DNA of 64,000 nucleotides. Source: Gaeumannomyces sp. JS-464 (lineage: Eukaryota > Ascomycota > Sordariomycetes > Magnaporthales > Magnaporthaceae). The stretch is from contig NGZR01000004.1 of NCBI GenBank assembly GCA_002197995.1, positions 2,728,001-2,792,000 of the forward strand, given 5' to 3'. A model generated the notes under the pieces. The model made no database searches, was not told the origin of the DNA, and worked only from the letters and a program-made list of their open reading frames with translations. The position numbers and the translations under genes are program-made. Positions 25,040 through 35,709 of this stretch are shown here, piece after piece (positions within the stretch are counted from its first letter, which is position 1; every line of letters starts with the position of its first letter).

Positions 25040-26984
25040 TTTCGAGTAATGAAGATATACACAGATTACTCTCGTAGATATCTAGGTAGGTAGCTTTGTA
25101 AGGATGGGCAGGTGGCTTGTTGGGTGGTTTTTGCCTCTCTGCCTTCTCTGGGAGCACAAGGGGTTCACATGGGCGTTAAAATAATCATGGGGAATAGCCC
25201 TCGCTGCCGATGGAACTATTCATGACCGTCTCGACTGGGAAGTCGAGTTGTTGGATTGAAACAATCTGAATCCTGCCAGTCTGGGCTTTCAACTCGTGGT
25301 GCCTTCTCCGCATCCTCCTCGCCGGGTAATGGCGGCTTGTCGACATTGGATGCCGCCGTGAGCCTGTCAAGATGAAACTTATTTTGTCAGCACGCATTGT
25401 TATCAACCTCCTCGCGCCTCATGTCTTCGCCTCGTCGGGCCCCGATGCCATTGATGTCATCAAGAGGGGATTCACCCCTAACCCTAAGGTGTCGGCGTCA
25501 ACCGAACCACCCGCCATTATCACGGCCGGATGTTGCGTGGTGCTACTCAGGTACGCACCATATCTGCCTGTTCTCGCGTATACGTTTTCTATAAAAAAAA
25601 TAAAAAATGAAAAATAAAAAAATGCAAAAGCTCACTCGGCTGCCCTTCTTTTAGGGCAACCTCGCTACGAAAACCCTTCTTTATTTGGAGGATAGGGTTT
25701 TACTAGCTCTAATTCGCCGCCAAAGGACGGATTCGAACCAGCGAGCTTGGAGTTTCCTGGCCCTCACCCGTGGAAGAAGGTTGTGGCGTTTTTTCATACC
25801 ACGGTTTTCACCCGTTCAACCACTCGGTTTGCTGCTGGGAGCTGTTGGGAGTCTAGCCACTGTCGGTGCATATAAGGGCAAGTGACTGCCCACTGGCGGC
25901 AGATGTTCGAAGGCTGCCATTCGGGCCGGTCGCTTCAGCCGCGAAGACTGACATAGGCTGGCAACCTGCGCTTCATTCATTGCACAGGTACAACGCAGGA
26001 GGCTGATACAGCACCTCGGATCAATATAGCTAACCGCCCACTTGGGGCCAGATGGTGGCACGGGTGTCCAGAGTATCTGCATTCTCAGTAACAAGAAGCA
26101 ACAGGCTTCTTTCGAAGCCCTGCACGGCCGGGCATAACACTTGGCCGTGACCCGAAAAGGAGATGATAGGCTTCTAGATCAACACGGCGGTAGATTCGGA
26201 CTTTTTGTGGGTTGTTCATGTCCTTCCTGGTGCCTATCTCCCCTTTGGTTTTCTTCGTTGCTTTTCTTCAGCTGCTTTCCGCCGAGACCGAAAAAAGAAA
26301 CAAACATAAGCCTAGGCTAACCTGAACTCAGAACAGAGAACGTTGTCGCGGCCAAGTTGTCCGGATACTAGGTGATCGTGGCTGCACTTACACCTCGCTT
26401 CTGGACATCGTCGAGGTGTTTCGGCCATCAAGCGCCGGACAGCCACAGGACGAATTCCGCCGATCATGAGATTCCCGCCTCCTTCTGGGTGGGCGGCGGC
26501 GGCACTGCGGTTGTTGAGGAGTCGGTGTTGAGCCCCGCTGGCGGTGTTTGCCTTCGCGATGCCTCTCGGGCGGACTGGACCAAACGGGCAGGTATCCGCC
26601 ATGGATGGAATTCTGCATCAATAACTTCTATTTGGCTTTCGTCAAGGCGCCGAGATAGTGAAGCCGTGATTGAGGCTGCTGGCGGCCAAATCTGGCTCCC
26701 GTCCTGTTGGACAAAGCGCCCATGCGGACTAGTGCAAGCCACACGCTACCCGAGTTTTCGCGGTCAGGGCAGGTACCTGAATTTTCACCTCGAACCACCC
26801 GTTGCCGCATATACAGGGCTCACCTGCGTCTCGCGGCTGCCTCACTCGCTCCTGGCGGTCGATGACGGATTCATAAGCCTTGTCTCGCCCTGACATGATG
26901 GAAACATCCGGGACTGGTCTGCAGAACAAACTTCCCTCCTCCTCCTAGCACCTACCTCCTGCAGCTCTCTACTTCGATCCCACA
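25040..26984. other. Divergent intergenic region: dioxygenase / ammonia-lyase
   Basis: These 1.9 kb hold no recognised protein gene. An A-rich tract (about 25590-25625) and a tRNA-like remnant on the minus strand (about 25718-25833) are present. A small plus-strand frame at 25372-25617 begins with a weakly signal-peptide-like sequence but has no other support. Confidence 0.5.
25718..25833 (-). pseudogene. tRNA-like remnant (possible intron-containing Leu/Ser type)
   Basis: On the minus strand a perfect B-box GGTTCGAATCC (25739-25729) lies downstream of an A-box-like CCGAGTGGTT. Between them a 6-bp stem CCGTGG/CCACGG encloses an oversized loop, and a long arm precedes the B-box, as in Leu or Ser tRNAs with an intron. 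The acceptor ends do not pair and the T stem has a mismatch, so this is at best a decayed tRNA gene or a Pol III promoter relic. Confidence 0.28.
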
Positions 26985-29406
26985 ATGGCCTTCTCAGCGC
27001 TTCTCAAGTCACACTGGCAGGAACTGAGGAAAGCGATGCTCTCCCAGGATGCCATCACTGTCAACGGCCGGACTCTGACTTTGGGTGCCGTGGTGGCTGT
27101 AGCAAGGTCTGACCCCGGCAATCATCTTTGCGTACCCTGTTCACCGGCTAACCTGCCTACCCATGTAGATCTACCGGCCCTACGATCAAGATCGATGCCG
27201 CCGCCCTAGTAGGGATCCCGGCATCAGCGGACCTGATCATCAACAGCATCTCGCGGGGCCAGGTCATATACGGCGTGAACACTGGCTTCGGCGGCAACGC
27301 CGACACCCGCGTCGTCCTCGCTGTCGTCGAGGCCCTGCAGCGCGCTCTGATACGCAGCAAACACTGCGGCATCTTGCAGCCGGCCCGGCACTCTCGGAAC
27401 CGGCATGCTACCCCCAACGGGACCAGTAATGGCGACGCCAAGACGCACTCGCTGCAGCTGGCCATCCCGCTCGACCACCCCGAGGCCACGACCTGCATGC
27501 CCGAGTCGTGGGTCCGGGCGACCATGCTCATCCGGCTCAATTCGCTCCTGGGCGGTGCCTCGGGCGTACAGCCTGTCACTGTCGAGACCCTGACGAGCCT
27601 CCTGAACAGCGACATCGTTCCCCTCATGCCGCTGCGCGGATCCATCTCCGCATCAGGTGACCTCAGCCCGCTGTCCTACATTGCCGGCGCAATGCAGGGC
27701 ACTCCGGGACTGAGTGTCCATGCTGGGAGCCGTAGCCGTGGCGAGCGGAGACGCGTCCGGGCGGATAAAGCGCTTGCCGAGGCTGGCATCAACCCTATCC
27801 AGCTCGGTCCGAAGGAGGGTGAGTTTATCCAACATGTACCCAAGCAGTTCAGTTTAGTGGGTTGAACGGGGCAACCATCATATTGATCGCCGCTCCCCTG
27901 ACAGGTCTGGCCATCATCAACGGAACAGCCGTGTCCTCGGGCGTGGGTTCGCTGGCTCTGCACGAGTCTCTCTGTCTGGCTGGTCTGTCGCAGGTGCTGA
28001 CGGCCATGTCGGTAGAGGCATTCCTGGGCACGGACGAAAGCTTCGATCCCTTCATTGCCGAGATCCGGCCACATCCCGGCCAGGTCGATTCGGCCAGAAC
28101 CATCCACGCCTTCTTGCAGGGCTCCAGGTTGGCCCGGCTCAACGATGGCAAGGACAACGTGCTCAGGCAGGACCGGTACTCGCTCCGCACGGCGTCGCAG
28201 TGGATTGGACCTGTGCTTGAGGACTTCTCGCTGGCATACGACCAGCTAACAACCGAAATCAACTCGGTCACGGATAACCCGCTGGTGGACACGGCCCGGG
28301 GAAGGATCCTGCACGGCGGCAACTTCCAGGCCAAGGCGGTCACCTCGGCCGTCGAGAAGCTGCGTCAAGGCTTACAGTCGCTGGGCCGCCTGCATTTTGA
28401 GCAGTGCAAGGATCTCTTCAACCCGGACACCAATAGGGGTCTGCCTCCGAACCTGGTCGCCGACGAGCCCTCCAGCTCGTATCTGTGGAAGGGGATCGAC
28501 ATCATGACCGCAGCCGTAACCTCGGAGCTCGGCTTCCTCTCTGCCAATGTTGGCGCGCACGTCATGACGGCTGAGCTCGGGAACCAGGGCATCAATTCGA
28601 TCGGTCTGATCTCGGCACGCTACACCCTGACCGCCGTCGAGTGTCTCTCCCAACTGACGGCGGCGCACCTCCTAGCGCTTTGCCAAGCCCTGGATCTCCG
28701 TGCCATGTGGGAGGAGTTTCGCCGCGAGTGGCGGCCTTCGTTCGACCGGCTCTTCAGGGAGTCGTTCAGCGGCATGTTCCCAGATGAGGCCATGGCCGAC
28801 CTGGCCGCGCTCCTCTGGGCCGTCTTCTTCAACCCCGAGAGCCTCAACCGGCGCAAGGACTCACGAGACATGTTTAACCAGGCCTCGCGGGCCATGCTGG
28901 CACCTATCATGGAGATGCTCGGCAAGTTCTCGGGAGAAGATACTAAGTCGCTTCCGACGCCCGTGCTGCAGAAGTTTGTCCGCGACTGCAGCGCGAGCGC
29001 GTGCTCTCAGTTTTCCGAGACGCGCACCAAGTATAGGCGAGGGGTGGTACAGGCGACGCCCTATCTGGGCGGCGCGGCACAGCGCATGTACCTATATGTT
29101 CGCAGGGATCTTGGCGTGCCATTCCTGGGCGAGGAAGAGCTGGAGTCGGCGACGCCAGGAACAGCCAACGGGCACGGCGACGAAACCAACGGCAACGCAA
29201 CCAACGGTGCGACCATGCGCTATCCAGGGACCTTCCTCCCCGACGCAGCCCCAACGGTCGGATCGTACCTCACAACAATCTACGAGGCCATCCGGGGCGG
29301 CGAGCTCTACGATCAGGTGGTGGGGTGCTTTGAGCAGGTGAAGCTGGTGAGATGCTTCGGACAAGTGCAACGTGACAGCAGTGTACCCGCGGACTGGAGT
29401 CTTTGA
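26985..29406 (+). CDS. PAL: Phenylalanine/histidine ammonia-lyase family enzyme
   Basis: It would deaminate an aromatic amino acid (phenylalanine to cinnamate, or tyrosine to coumarate) through the MIO cofactor. Exons 26985-27106, 27169-27818 and 27905-29406 give 757 aa with an intact frame. The MIO triad Ala-Ser-Gly is in GSISASGDLSPLSYIAG. Other conserved blocks are YGVNTGFGGNADTR, LGPKEGLAIINGTAVSSG, LRQDRYSLRTASQW, TDNPLVD, HGGNFQAKAVTSAVEKLR and AELGNQGINSIGLISAR. The C-terminal part carries an Asn/Gly-rich loop (about residues 675-690) before TIYEAIRGGELYD. The region matching the fungal selectivity segment reads LIRSKHCGIL, unlike the HQ pair of yeast PAL, so substrate is uncertain. 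Fungal PAL is more likely than a true histidase because the long C-terminal shielding region is present. Confidence 0.88.
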
Positions 29407-31044
29407 GATCCAAGCGATGCTCTGAGGCAGCTCAGCTGTGAATTTCTCAAAAGCGGTTTGGAAGAAAACCAGAGGGACAGCGTCAAGCTCCAGAACTCAA
29501 AAGATTCGCCCCTGAGTTTCAGAGTTTAGGGGTCGACCGCCGCCTCCTGCAAGCGATTAGGGATCAAACTCTTCTCATAATCTTTCTATCTCGCCTCCTA
29601 ACGACCATAGACTAATCGACTAATCTACGAGATTCCCTTGATGAAAAACAAGCAGCAGCTAGCACGGATGGAATTGCTTGAAATGCGTCGCCTTCTTGCT
29701 GCAGAGACCTCTAGGCGTTTTTGCAGTTCTCCCTTGTTCCTTGTCTCGCTGCGTGACACACAGTTTGGCCTCCATGATGCCCGCGCTGTAGCCAATTATA
29801 GTCGCCCTCCCTTTTCCCCTCACTTACAAAGTTCAGCCGCACTGCTTTCGGACCAGACACCAGAACGAACCGCCTCGACAGCAGACTAGCTTCGGTGGCT
29901 GAGGCTCAGCCCGCAGGGCTTGGCTACATGATTCGCCTTGAGCGTCTCGTCTTTGCCGTCACTCTTCTGTCGTGGCACCACCTTCTTTTGCTTCTACCGC
30001 CGCGCCGGTTCCTGCGACGATGGCCTTCAGCCACCATAGTCGGATTTAATCCAAAAACTAACTACATGGCACGTCTACACTCGCGTCTCGGTTGTCTGAC
30101 TGTTTGCTGGCGGACGCCCCGTAGTGGTAACCATCTTGCCTCCCTTACTTCGGGCTGCCGACGCTGCCTACAGTTTTTCTGGCTGCATAGCGGTGAAGCC
30201 ACGTCCCAAAGGGTAGCCAAAGCCCTCGCTCAATAAGGATGGGACAACGGAGGCTGCCATGAAACGCGGCGTGGCGTCGTTGACTCTTGGGCGCGCGGGA
30301 AGTCGGGTGACTGGAGGCTGTGCCTCCGCTATCCGGGCCCAGTACGTGCGTGTATGTGTCTGCTGTTCCCTGTTACCGCCCAGACTTTCAGCCCTTTTTC
30401 TTCCCAACGGCTTCCCGCACGACTGCGGCGAGACGCGACTGGCCAGGAGGCTACAGTACCATCCCCTCCCGCAATCTCAGGGGCACGCTGACCCAGTGTA
30501 ACCACGAGATATTCCTCCCGCATGGCCTGGCCAGCCCTAACTAAATCTCCGCATCAGCGCATGGTTGAGGGCAGTGACGTTTTGTCTTCAACCACACCAC
30601 CATCTCGAGAGGCGAGGCAGTCTTGGGCAGGATGGGCGGCCAGCCGAGGCGCTCTCCCTGCTGCCCATGCGCCTCGTGATTTGCTGGTTCTGCAGCTGCA
30701 AAACATGGCGCTTTTGCATAGGCTGTGATGAAAAGTGCCCTATGAGTGGCGCGCTCCCTTTGGGTGGCTGATATCCCATCCTAATAGCGGCTATAGATGC
30801 CTGTATACTCGCACACACACATCCCTCAGTTGATATATAAACACCGCCTTCCATCCCTCTGAGGCACAGGCTTTTTCTTGCTCTTCTTGCTCGACAGCAC
30901 CACACTCGTTTCCTCCTCCGGGAATCATAGTCCCAGAAGTCGGTCGCTCTGCTTCTCTCGCTTGATCATCGGGAACATCTGTACCCCTCACCCACTACCA
31001 AGACCTTCCATCACTAGTCTTTCCGTCCTTCCCAGACCCTCAAG
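29407..31044. other. Intergenic, promoter of the vWA gene
   Basis: These 1.6 kb contain no recognised coding sequence. A TATA-like element lies about 205 bp before the vWA start codon, and a CT-rich leader follows. Confidence 0.5.
30833..30841 (+). promoter_or_regulatory. TATA box candidate of the vWA gene
   Basis: ATATATAAA is followed by pyrimidine-rich sequence, with the first Met at 31045. This fits a strong, inducible fungal promoter with a long leader. Confidence 0.5.
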
Positions 31045-32450
31045 ATGAAGGCCGTTGGTCTCATCAGCGCCTTGGCCCTACTCGCCTCCCCCATACTGGC
31101 GTCCTCGCCGCCTTCCTGGCACGGCGGCCGCGACGTCTTCCGGCGCGACACGGGCAAGTGCAACATCCAGCTGGCCGCTAGCAATGGAGGACGCAAGGTT
31201 GCCATCGTGCTGGACTCGTCGGGCTCCATGTCGACCACCGACCCTTCCCGTCTCCGGGTCACTGCCGGCAAGGCTCTGAACAACCAGCTCGTCCCGTCCT
31301 CGGCGGCCACGGGTGGAAAGCAGGCCGATGTCGTCACTGTTGTCGAGTAAGACCCTGCCAGCATCTTTTGCAATATGAGACATGGAAGGATATGACGTTG
31401 GGAAGTGGCTAACGTTGGATATTGAACCAGCTTCGACGGCTCTGCCAAGATCATCTACCCTCTTGGAGACCCTGCTCAGGCCGGGAGCTCCTTTGACAAG
31501 ATTGACAGCTCTGGAGGCACTCTAATTGCCGAGTTAGTACACATCACTTGTATTGTTTAATATACCGGCTTGCATAAACTAGTTGCTAACCTTTTTTACC
31601 CTCCTCTCCTTAGTGGTGTCAAGAAAGCCACGGCCGAGCTCACCAAGCCCGGAAACGACCCGACCGCCGACCGCTCCGGCATCGTTGTGCTCACCGACGG
31701 CGAGGACTCGAACACCAAGGGGCTGATCGTGGCCATTGAGGCGGCCCGCACTGCCGGCATCCGCGTCTCGTTCGGCTTCCTGGCCCCGACGGCGAGCGCT
31801 TTCAAGGCGGACCTGCTGTCGGCCATCCTTAAAACGGGCGGGTCGTACGCCTCGTTTGCGACCGCCGACGCCATCCAAAGCTGGCTGTTCCTGATTTTGT
31901 CCAACGGCATCACGGCCTCGGACCGTTCTAACACCGGCGCCTCCCAGCCGCTGCTGCCGGGCATCACGGTCGCCAAGCTGTCGGGCAGCCAACCCGTGGC
32001 CTTCAGCTACGCCGCGCAGGGGGCGAGCGGCTCGTCTTCAGCATCTCGTCGCTGTCGGCGCAGGAGCTGAGCGCCGAGCTGGCCGAGGGCGGCTCCTCGG
32101 GCAGCGTGGTCGGCAAGAACACGACGGCGCGCGCCAAGATGAGCACCATCGCTTTCTCGCCCTCGGCCGCCGGCGACCTGCGGCTGGTCGTCGCCGCCAC
32201 CAACTCGACCGCCGAGGGCGTCTTCCAGGTCTCGCTCAACAGCTCGCTGGGAATCTCGGGCTGCAACCTCACCACGCAGAACCCGGGAGGCTCCGGCGGC
32301 GCCGGCGGGAACACCACGACGCTCGTGCCCACGTACTCGCCCACCAAGCCGTCGACCCCGACCGGCTCCCTGCCGCCCGCCGTCACGGCCGCCGCTGCCA
32401 GGCTGGGCTTCCCGGTTTTGGCGCTCGGTGTTGCTGCTGTGCTGTTCTAG
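31045..32450 (+). CDS. Secreted vWA-domain protein, probable GPI anchor, one indel
   Basis: Exons are 31045-31346, 31431-31532 and 31614-32450, with GGCTAAC and TGCTAAC branch points. A signal peptide is clear (MKAVGLISALALLASPILAS). The von Willebrand A fold follows: beta-strand RKVAIVLDSSGSMS with a complete MIDAS (DxSxS, residues 57-61), the threonine in SSGGTLIADG, and GIVVLTDGEDSNT with the last metal Asp. A beta-rich segment comes next, then a Gly/Thr/Pro-rich stalk, and the protein ends in a hydrophobic tail (LGFPVLALGVAAVLF) after small residues, typical of GPI attachment. One G is missing near 32023, where FSYAAQGG should continue as ERLVFSISSLSAQEL. Corrected length is about 413 aa. 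It is probably a cell-wall or plasma-membrane surface protein with metal-dependent ligand binding; the ligand is unknown. Confidence 0.8.
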
Positions 32451-32927
32451 CGGATGGAAACAAGCTTCTCGGATCTGACGGTCTTGGTTTTCCTTGCTCC
32501 TATATTGTCGCGGATTTCTGTTACGATCTTTGTATTCTCCGATCCCCCGCCGGAAAGGGTAATTGCGCCTTAGTTGGATGAAATATTTATTTGAACAAGA
32601 TGAAGCTATATGGTGGATGTCATTAGATAGTGAAGCTATGTGGCTATTGGATGCGTGAGCCTCTCGAGAAACAACAAAGATCAGTGGGATTTGCCTGAGA
32701 CAAACAGCTCAATTCGATTCTCGCGACCCCCGAATTCAGGGGCAGACAATACACAACCCTACCCCTACACTTCACATATCCGAAAGCGGCGAGTTGGATA
32801 GCATTGTCGGATACAATAAGAGAAGGACTTCGATGGAGCTGTTCGAGAACAGATCAATCTACTAAATCTAACCCCCAACTTCAAGCTGCACCGGGCACCT
32901 ACCTATACTTTAGATTCGTGACATGTC
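32451..32927. other. Convergent 3' intergenic region
   Basis: This lies between the vWA gene (+) and the DUF6590 gene (-). No gene-like signal is seen. Confidence 0.5.
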
Positions 32928-34172
32928 TTAAACAAGCCCACTCCACTTTATGCCTCGGGCTTCCTCAGTTGTTGATGGCCGTTGCCCGCGAGTTATCGCG
33001 ACCTCAGCTTCCAACAGTTCGAGACGTCTCTTCAGCCTCTCTGTTTCCCTCTGCTCCTTCATGGCGGCAACGTTTTGCCTAGCCTTGATGAGGAGCAAGT
33101 CCATCCTGAGCCTCTCGTTCTCCCGCGTCATCTCTGCCAGCTTAGCCTCCCCCTCCTCACTCCTTCGGTTCTTCCGCTTCGGGTCGCCGGCGCCCCGCAG
33201 CATGCCCTCGAGGCACTTGCCGCGGGCGTCATGAACAAGGCGCGCCAGGCTCCGCAGCGAGTCGTCCTCGAGCCGGCCCTCGATGCGCGCGACGAGCGCG
33301 TCCGAGCCGATGTGGAACGAGGCGGCCTCGGTCAGCTTCACGACGGCGCGGCCGCCGATAAAGTCGGAATGGAAGCCCGGCTCGCGGAGGCCGAACAGGG
33401 TGCCGTTAACACCCTCCTCTGGCGCCCTCAGGTCGGGGCTGCAGTCGCGGTCGCGGACGCAGACGAACTCGTGCTCGAACCCGCGCTTGCGGTCCAAGCC
33501 TGTGCCGTTATGCGTGTAAATCGGCACAGCTTGGATATGCATCGTATGCACCTCGAGGACGATGAACTTGCGGTACTTTGTGTGGACGAAACCCCTGCGC
33601 GTCTCGGTCAGGTTCTCGGGCGCTGCGCGTTCCGGCGACGCCGTCGCCGTGTGGTAGGCTGTTTGGAAAACGACGCCCGGGCGATACCTCCTCTGGTCAA
33701 CGACCTGAAAATCCCGCCGCTGCTGGAACTTCGGCTGAGCTCGGTAAGCATCGAAAAGAGGCGACCTCCTGGGACTCGGCGGGTCCGGGCCCTGCCTTGG
33801 CTCGCCGTCCTCCCTTATTTCGCCCTCCTCGAGCTCGTCTTCCTCGAGCCCTGAGCCGCCCATCTCGACACCGTCATCGTGCGGAGCCTTTACAGCTCCT
33901 CTCGGCGCGTCAAAGACGCCGAGCCGGGCGCTGCTGTCGTGGGCACGATCGCGGAGCCTGTCGCTCTCAACTCTGTCGTGGCCATCCGGCCGATACTTAT
34001 CGCCGCCATACAACCTACCTCTGTTGTCGCTCGCAAAGAGCGGCTTCCGTCCACGGTGCTTATTGATCCTGTGGCTGCTGTTAACGGGCGCGCGAGCGGC
34101 AGGCACCTGCTGCCAGGCAGGGCTACGGAGCCGCAAAGACACTTTCACAGCGGTTGGAGCCATTGTCAACAA
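32928..34172 (-). CDS. DUF6590-domain protein
   Basis: This is a single-exon, intact frame of 414 codons (start at codon 1 or at Met4). The N-terminal third is basic and disordered, with an acidic patch GLEEDELEEGEIREDGEP around residue 110. The central block YRPGVVFQTAYHTAT, TKYRKFIVLEVHTMHIQAVP, IYTHNGTGLDRK and EHEFVCVRDRD is the DUF6590 core found in many fungal proteins of unknown role. The C-terminal 90 residues form a predicted coiled coil (EEGEAKLAEMTRENERLRMDLL; RETERLKRRLELLEAEVAI). The biochemical function is not known for the family. Related proteins occur in lineage-specific families in Pezizomycotina. Confidence 0.7.
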   Translation of the reverse strand: MLTMAPTAVKVSLRLRSPAWQQVPAARAPVNSSHRINKHRGRKPLFASDNRGRLYGGDKYRPDGHDRVESDRLRDRAHDSSARLGVFDAPRGAVKAPHDDGVEMGGSGLEEDELEEGEIREDGEPRQGPDPPSPRRSPLFDAYRAQPKFQQRRDFQVVDQRRYRPGVVFQTAYHTATASPERAAPENLTETRRGFVHTKYRKFIVLEVHTMHIQAVPIYTHNGTGLDRKRGFEHEFVCVRDRDCSPDLRAPEEGVNGTLFGLREPGFHSDFIGGRAVVKLTEAASFHIGSDALVARIEGRLEDDSLRSLARLVHDARGKCLEGMLRGAGDPKRKNRRSEEGEAKLAEMTRENERLRMDLLLIKARQNVAAMKEQRETERLKRRLELLEAEVAITRGQRPSTTEEARGIKWSGLV

Positions 34173-34806
34173 GGCTCAAAACGGAAGATAGGGGTAAGCT
34201 GTGAGGTGTAGTGTTAGCAGACCTGCGAGTTCCTTCCCGTGATGAGACTGGCAGAGGCGCCGAGCGCATTCTGGGCACAAGCGAGGGTTAAATCTTCTTC
34301 ACTCATGTAAGATCTACAAAGAAGTGCCAGACTAGGACAGTGCTTTTTGATGCGCACAATGGCCCTTGTGCTTGCCGTCTTTGACATATTGGAGATAAGA
34401 GCCATTCGGGCTCGAAGAGACAAGGGGAACTTTTTGAATCAAAGACACGATGGCTCCCAGTACACTGCCATAACAAAGAATCCGGCGTGAGAGTGTGGCG
34501 ATCAGGGTTCATTCCATCATCGCTTCCGGTTTCGTCATGGCGGACAAAAGAAGTGATGAACACGAGGACAGTGATGAACACGAGGACACTCTTGGAACAA
34601 AGGCAGCTCGCCACATGGCCGCGTCGAGGCGATTTCCAGAAACCTTCGAGAACGGCGATCTCTCCTTCTGCTACCCAAACTTAGGACAGGCAGTCCTCAC
34701 CCGGACCCCCTACTTTAGATCTATCGCTAGATGGACTAGTTCCCAAAGAAAAAGAGAGAAGAAGAAAAAGGGGAAAAAAAGTCTCGCCATACCTAGCCGA
34801 CGCAGA
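34173..34806. other. Divergent intergenic region: DUF6590 gene / hypothetical
   Basis: The right half contains an in-frame upstream extension of the hypothetical protein (from 34495 or 34537), including an exact 18-bp tandem duplication at about 34550-34587. No other feature is seen. Confidence 0.45.
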
Positions 34807-35220
34807 ATGTCAGATATCCGTCTCGATATGAGAAACAACCCTTGGATTTCCCCTCAACGTAAGTCCGAGACCGCTTCGCGCAGCGCCAGGCAGCATGGTG
34901 AAATACTGGCATGCTAACTCTTCCATCAAACTCACCGTCCTCCAGGGGCCGAAGAGATCCTCGACTGGATCGGCCACGTCGTCGAAAACTCAACAAGGGC
35001 CGGGGCGGAGCACGAGCACGAAGATGAGCTCACCCCGCTCCCCAGCGCGTCCCTGATCCTCATCCCCAGCGCCGGCGCTGGGCCGAGAAGCCTCACGATA
35101 CCCCGGGGCACCCCTACTCCTTCGACGCCCTCGCCGCGGACGGACCAGCGACGGTTTGGCATGCTATCGCCAAAAGACCACCAGCCCGCATGCAGCATGT
35201 GGAGCGAGAATGGTCACTAA
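34807..35220 (+). CDS. Small hypothetical protein (two exons)
   Basis: I do not recognise this protein. Exon 1, 34807-34858 (MSDIRLDMRNNPWISPQ), ends at GTAAGT. The acceptor at 34945 opens exon 2, 34946-35220, continuing AEEILDWIGHVVENSTRAG, then an acidic run (EHEHEDEL), a Pro/Ser/Thr-rich tail and the end CSMWSENGH. The product is about 108 aa. The reading frame is open upstream, so the protein could start at 34495 or 34537, adding a segment with tandem SDEHED repeats. Good splice sites and a protein-like exon junction support a gene; conservation has not been tested. Confidence 0.4.
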
Positions 35221-35709
35221 AACAAGATACTTGCGGAGAGGTGTGGTGTTGCATGCGGCGGGCCGCGGGATCTTTTTTCGCCTTGGAGAATGGCCGTTAC
35301 TAGCCTCTAGAATGTTGGTAGCTACCTGACTGGGCAACGGAAGGGATAGTACATGCATGACAATAAAATCCATTTATTTTTCCTCATGGAAAATATAGGG
35401 CATGCTGCCCAGTTAGAGATGGACATACGTCTCTTTTCTATCCTAAGATCAGCGCAAGTAGGCAAGAATGATTGCCTCATCTCGAGAAAAACATCGCGAT
35501 ATGTCCGAAATCCCACCAAGCCCAGCACAAGATTCCCTCTCTTTCTTACGCCCAGGGATACCAACCACCGCTAATCGAACCCAAGCCCAGTGTAGTCAAT
35601 GAATAGATGCCCCGTCTGCCATCTTGCTCTTCATTCCCTTTGAGAGCCCAGCTGAACCCAAAATCTGCCCCCATCCCCGAATCTTTGATCTGCCCCTTTA
35701 CGCCCTGAC
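35221..35709. other. Convergent 3' intergenic region
   Basis: This lies between the hypothetical gene (+) and ADE6 (-). Nothing is recognised. Confidence 0.5.

Noticed and set aside
25476..25490. Telomere-like CCCTAACCCTAA
   Set aside because: Only two repeat units in single-copy sequence, compatible with chance.
25372..25617. Small secreted protein candidate (81 codons)
   Set aside because: The leader is only weakly signal-like, the frame runs into an A-rich tract, and no splice-supported continuation is convincing.
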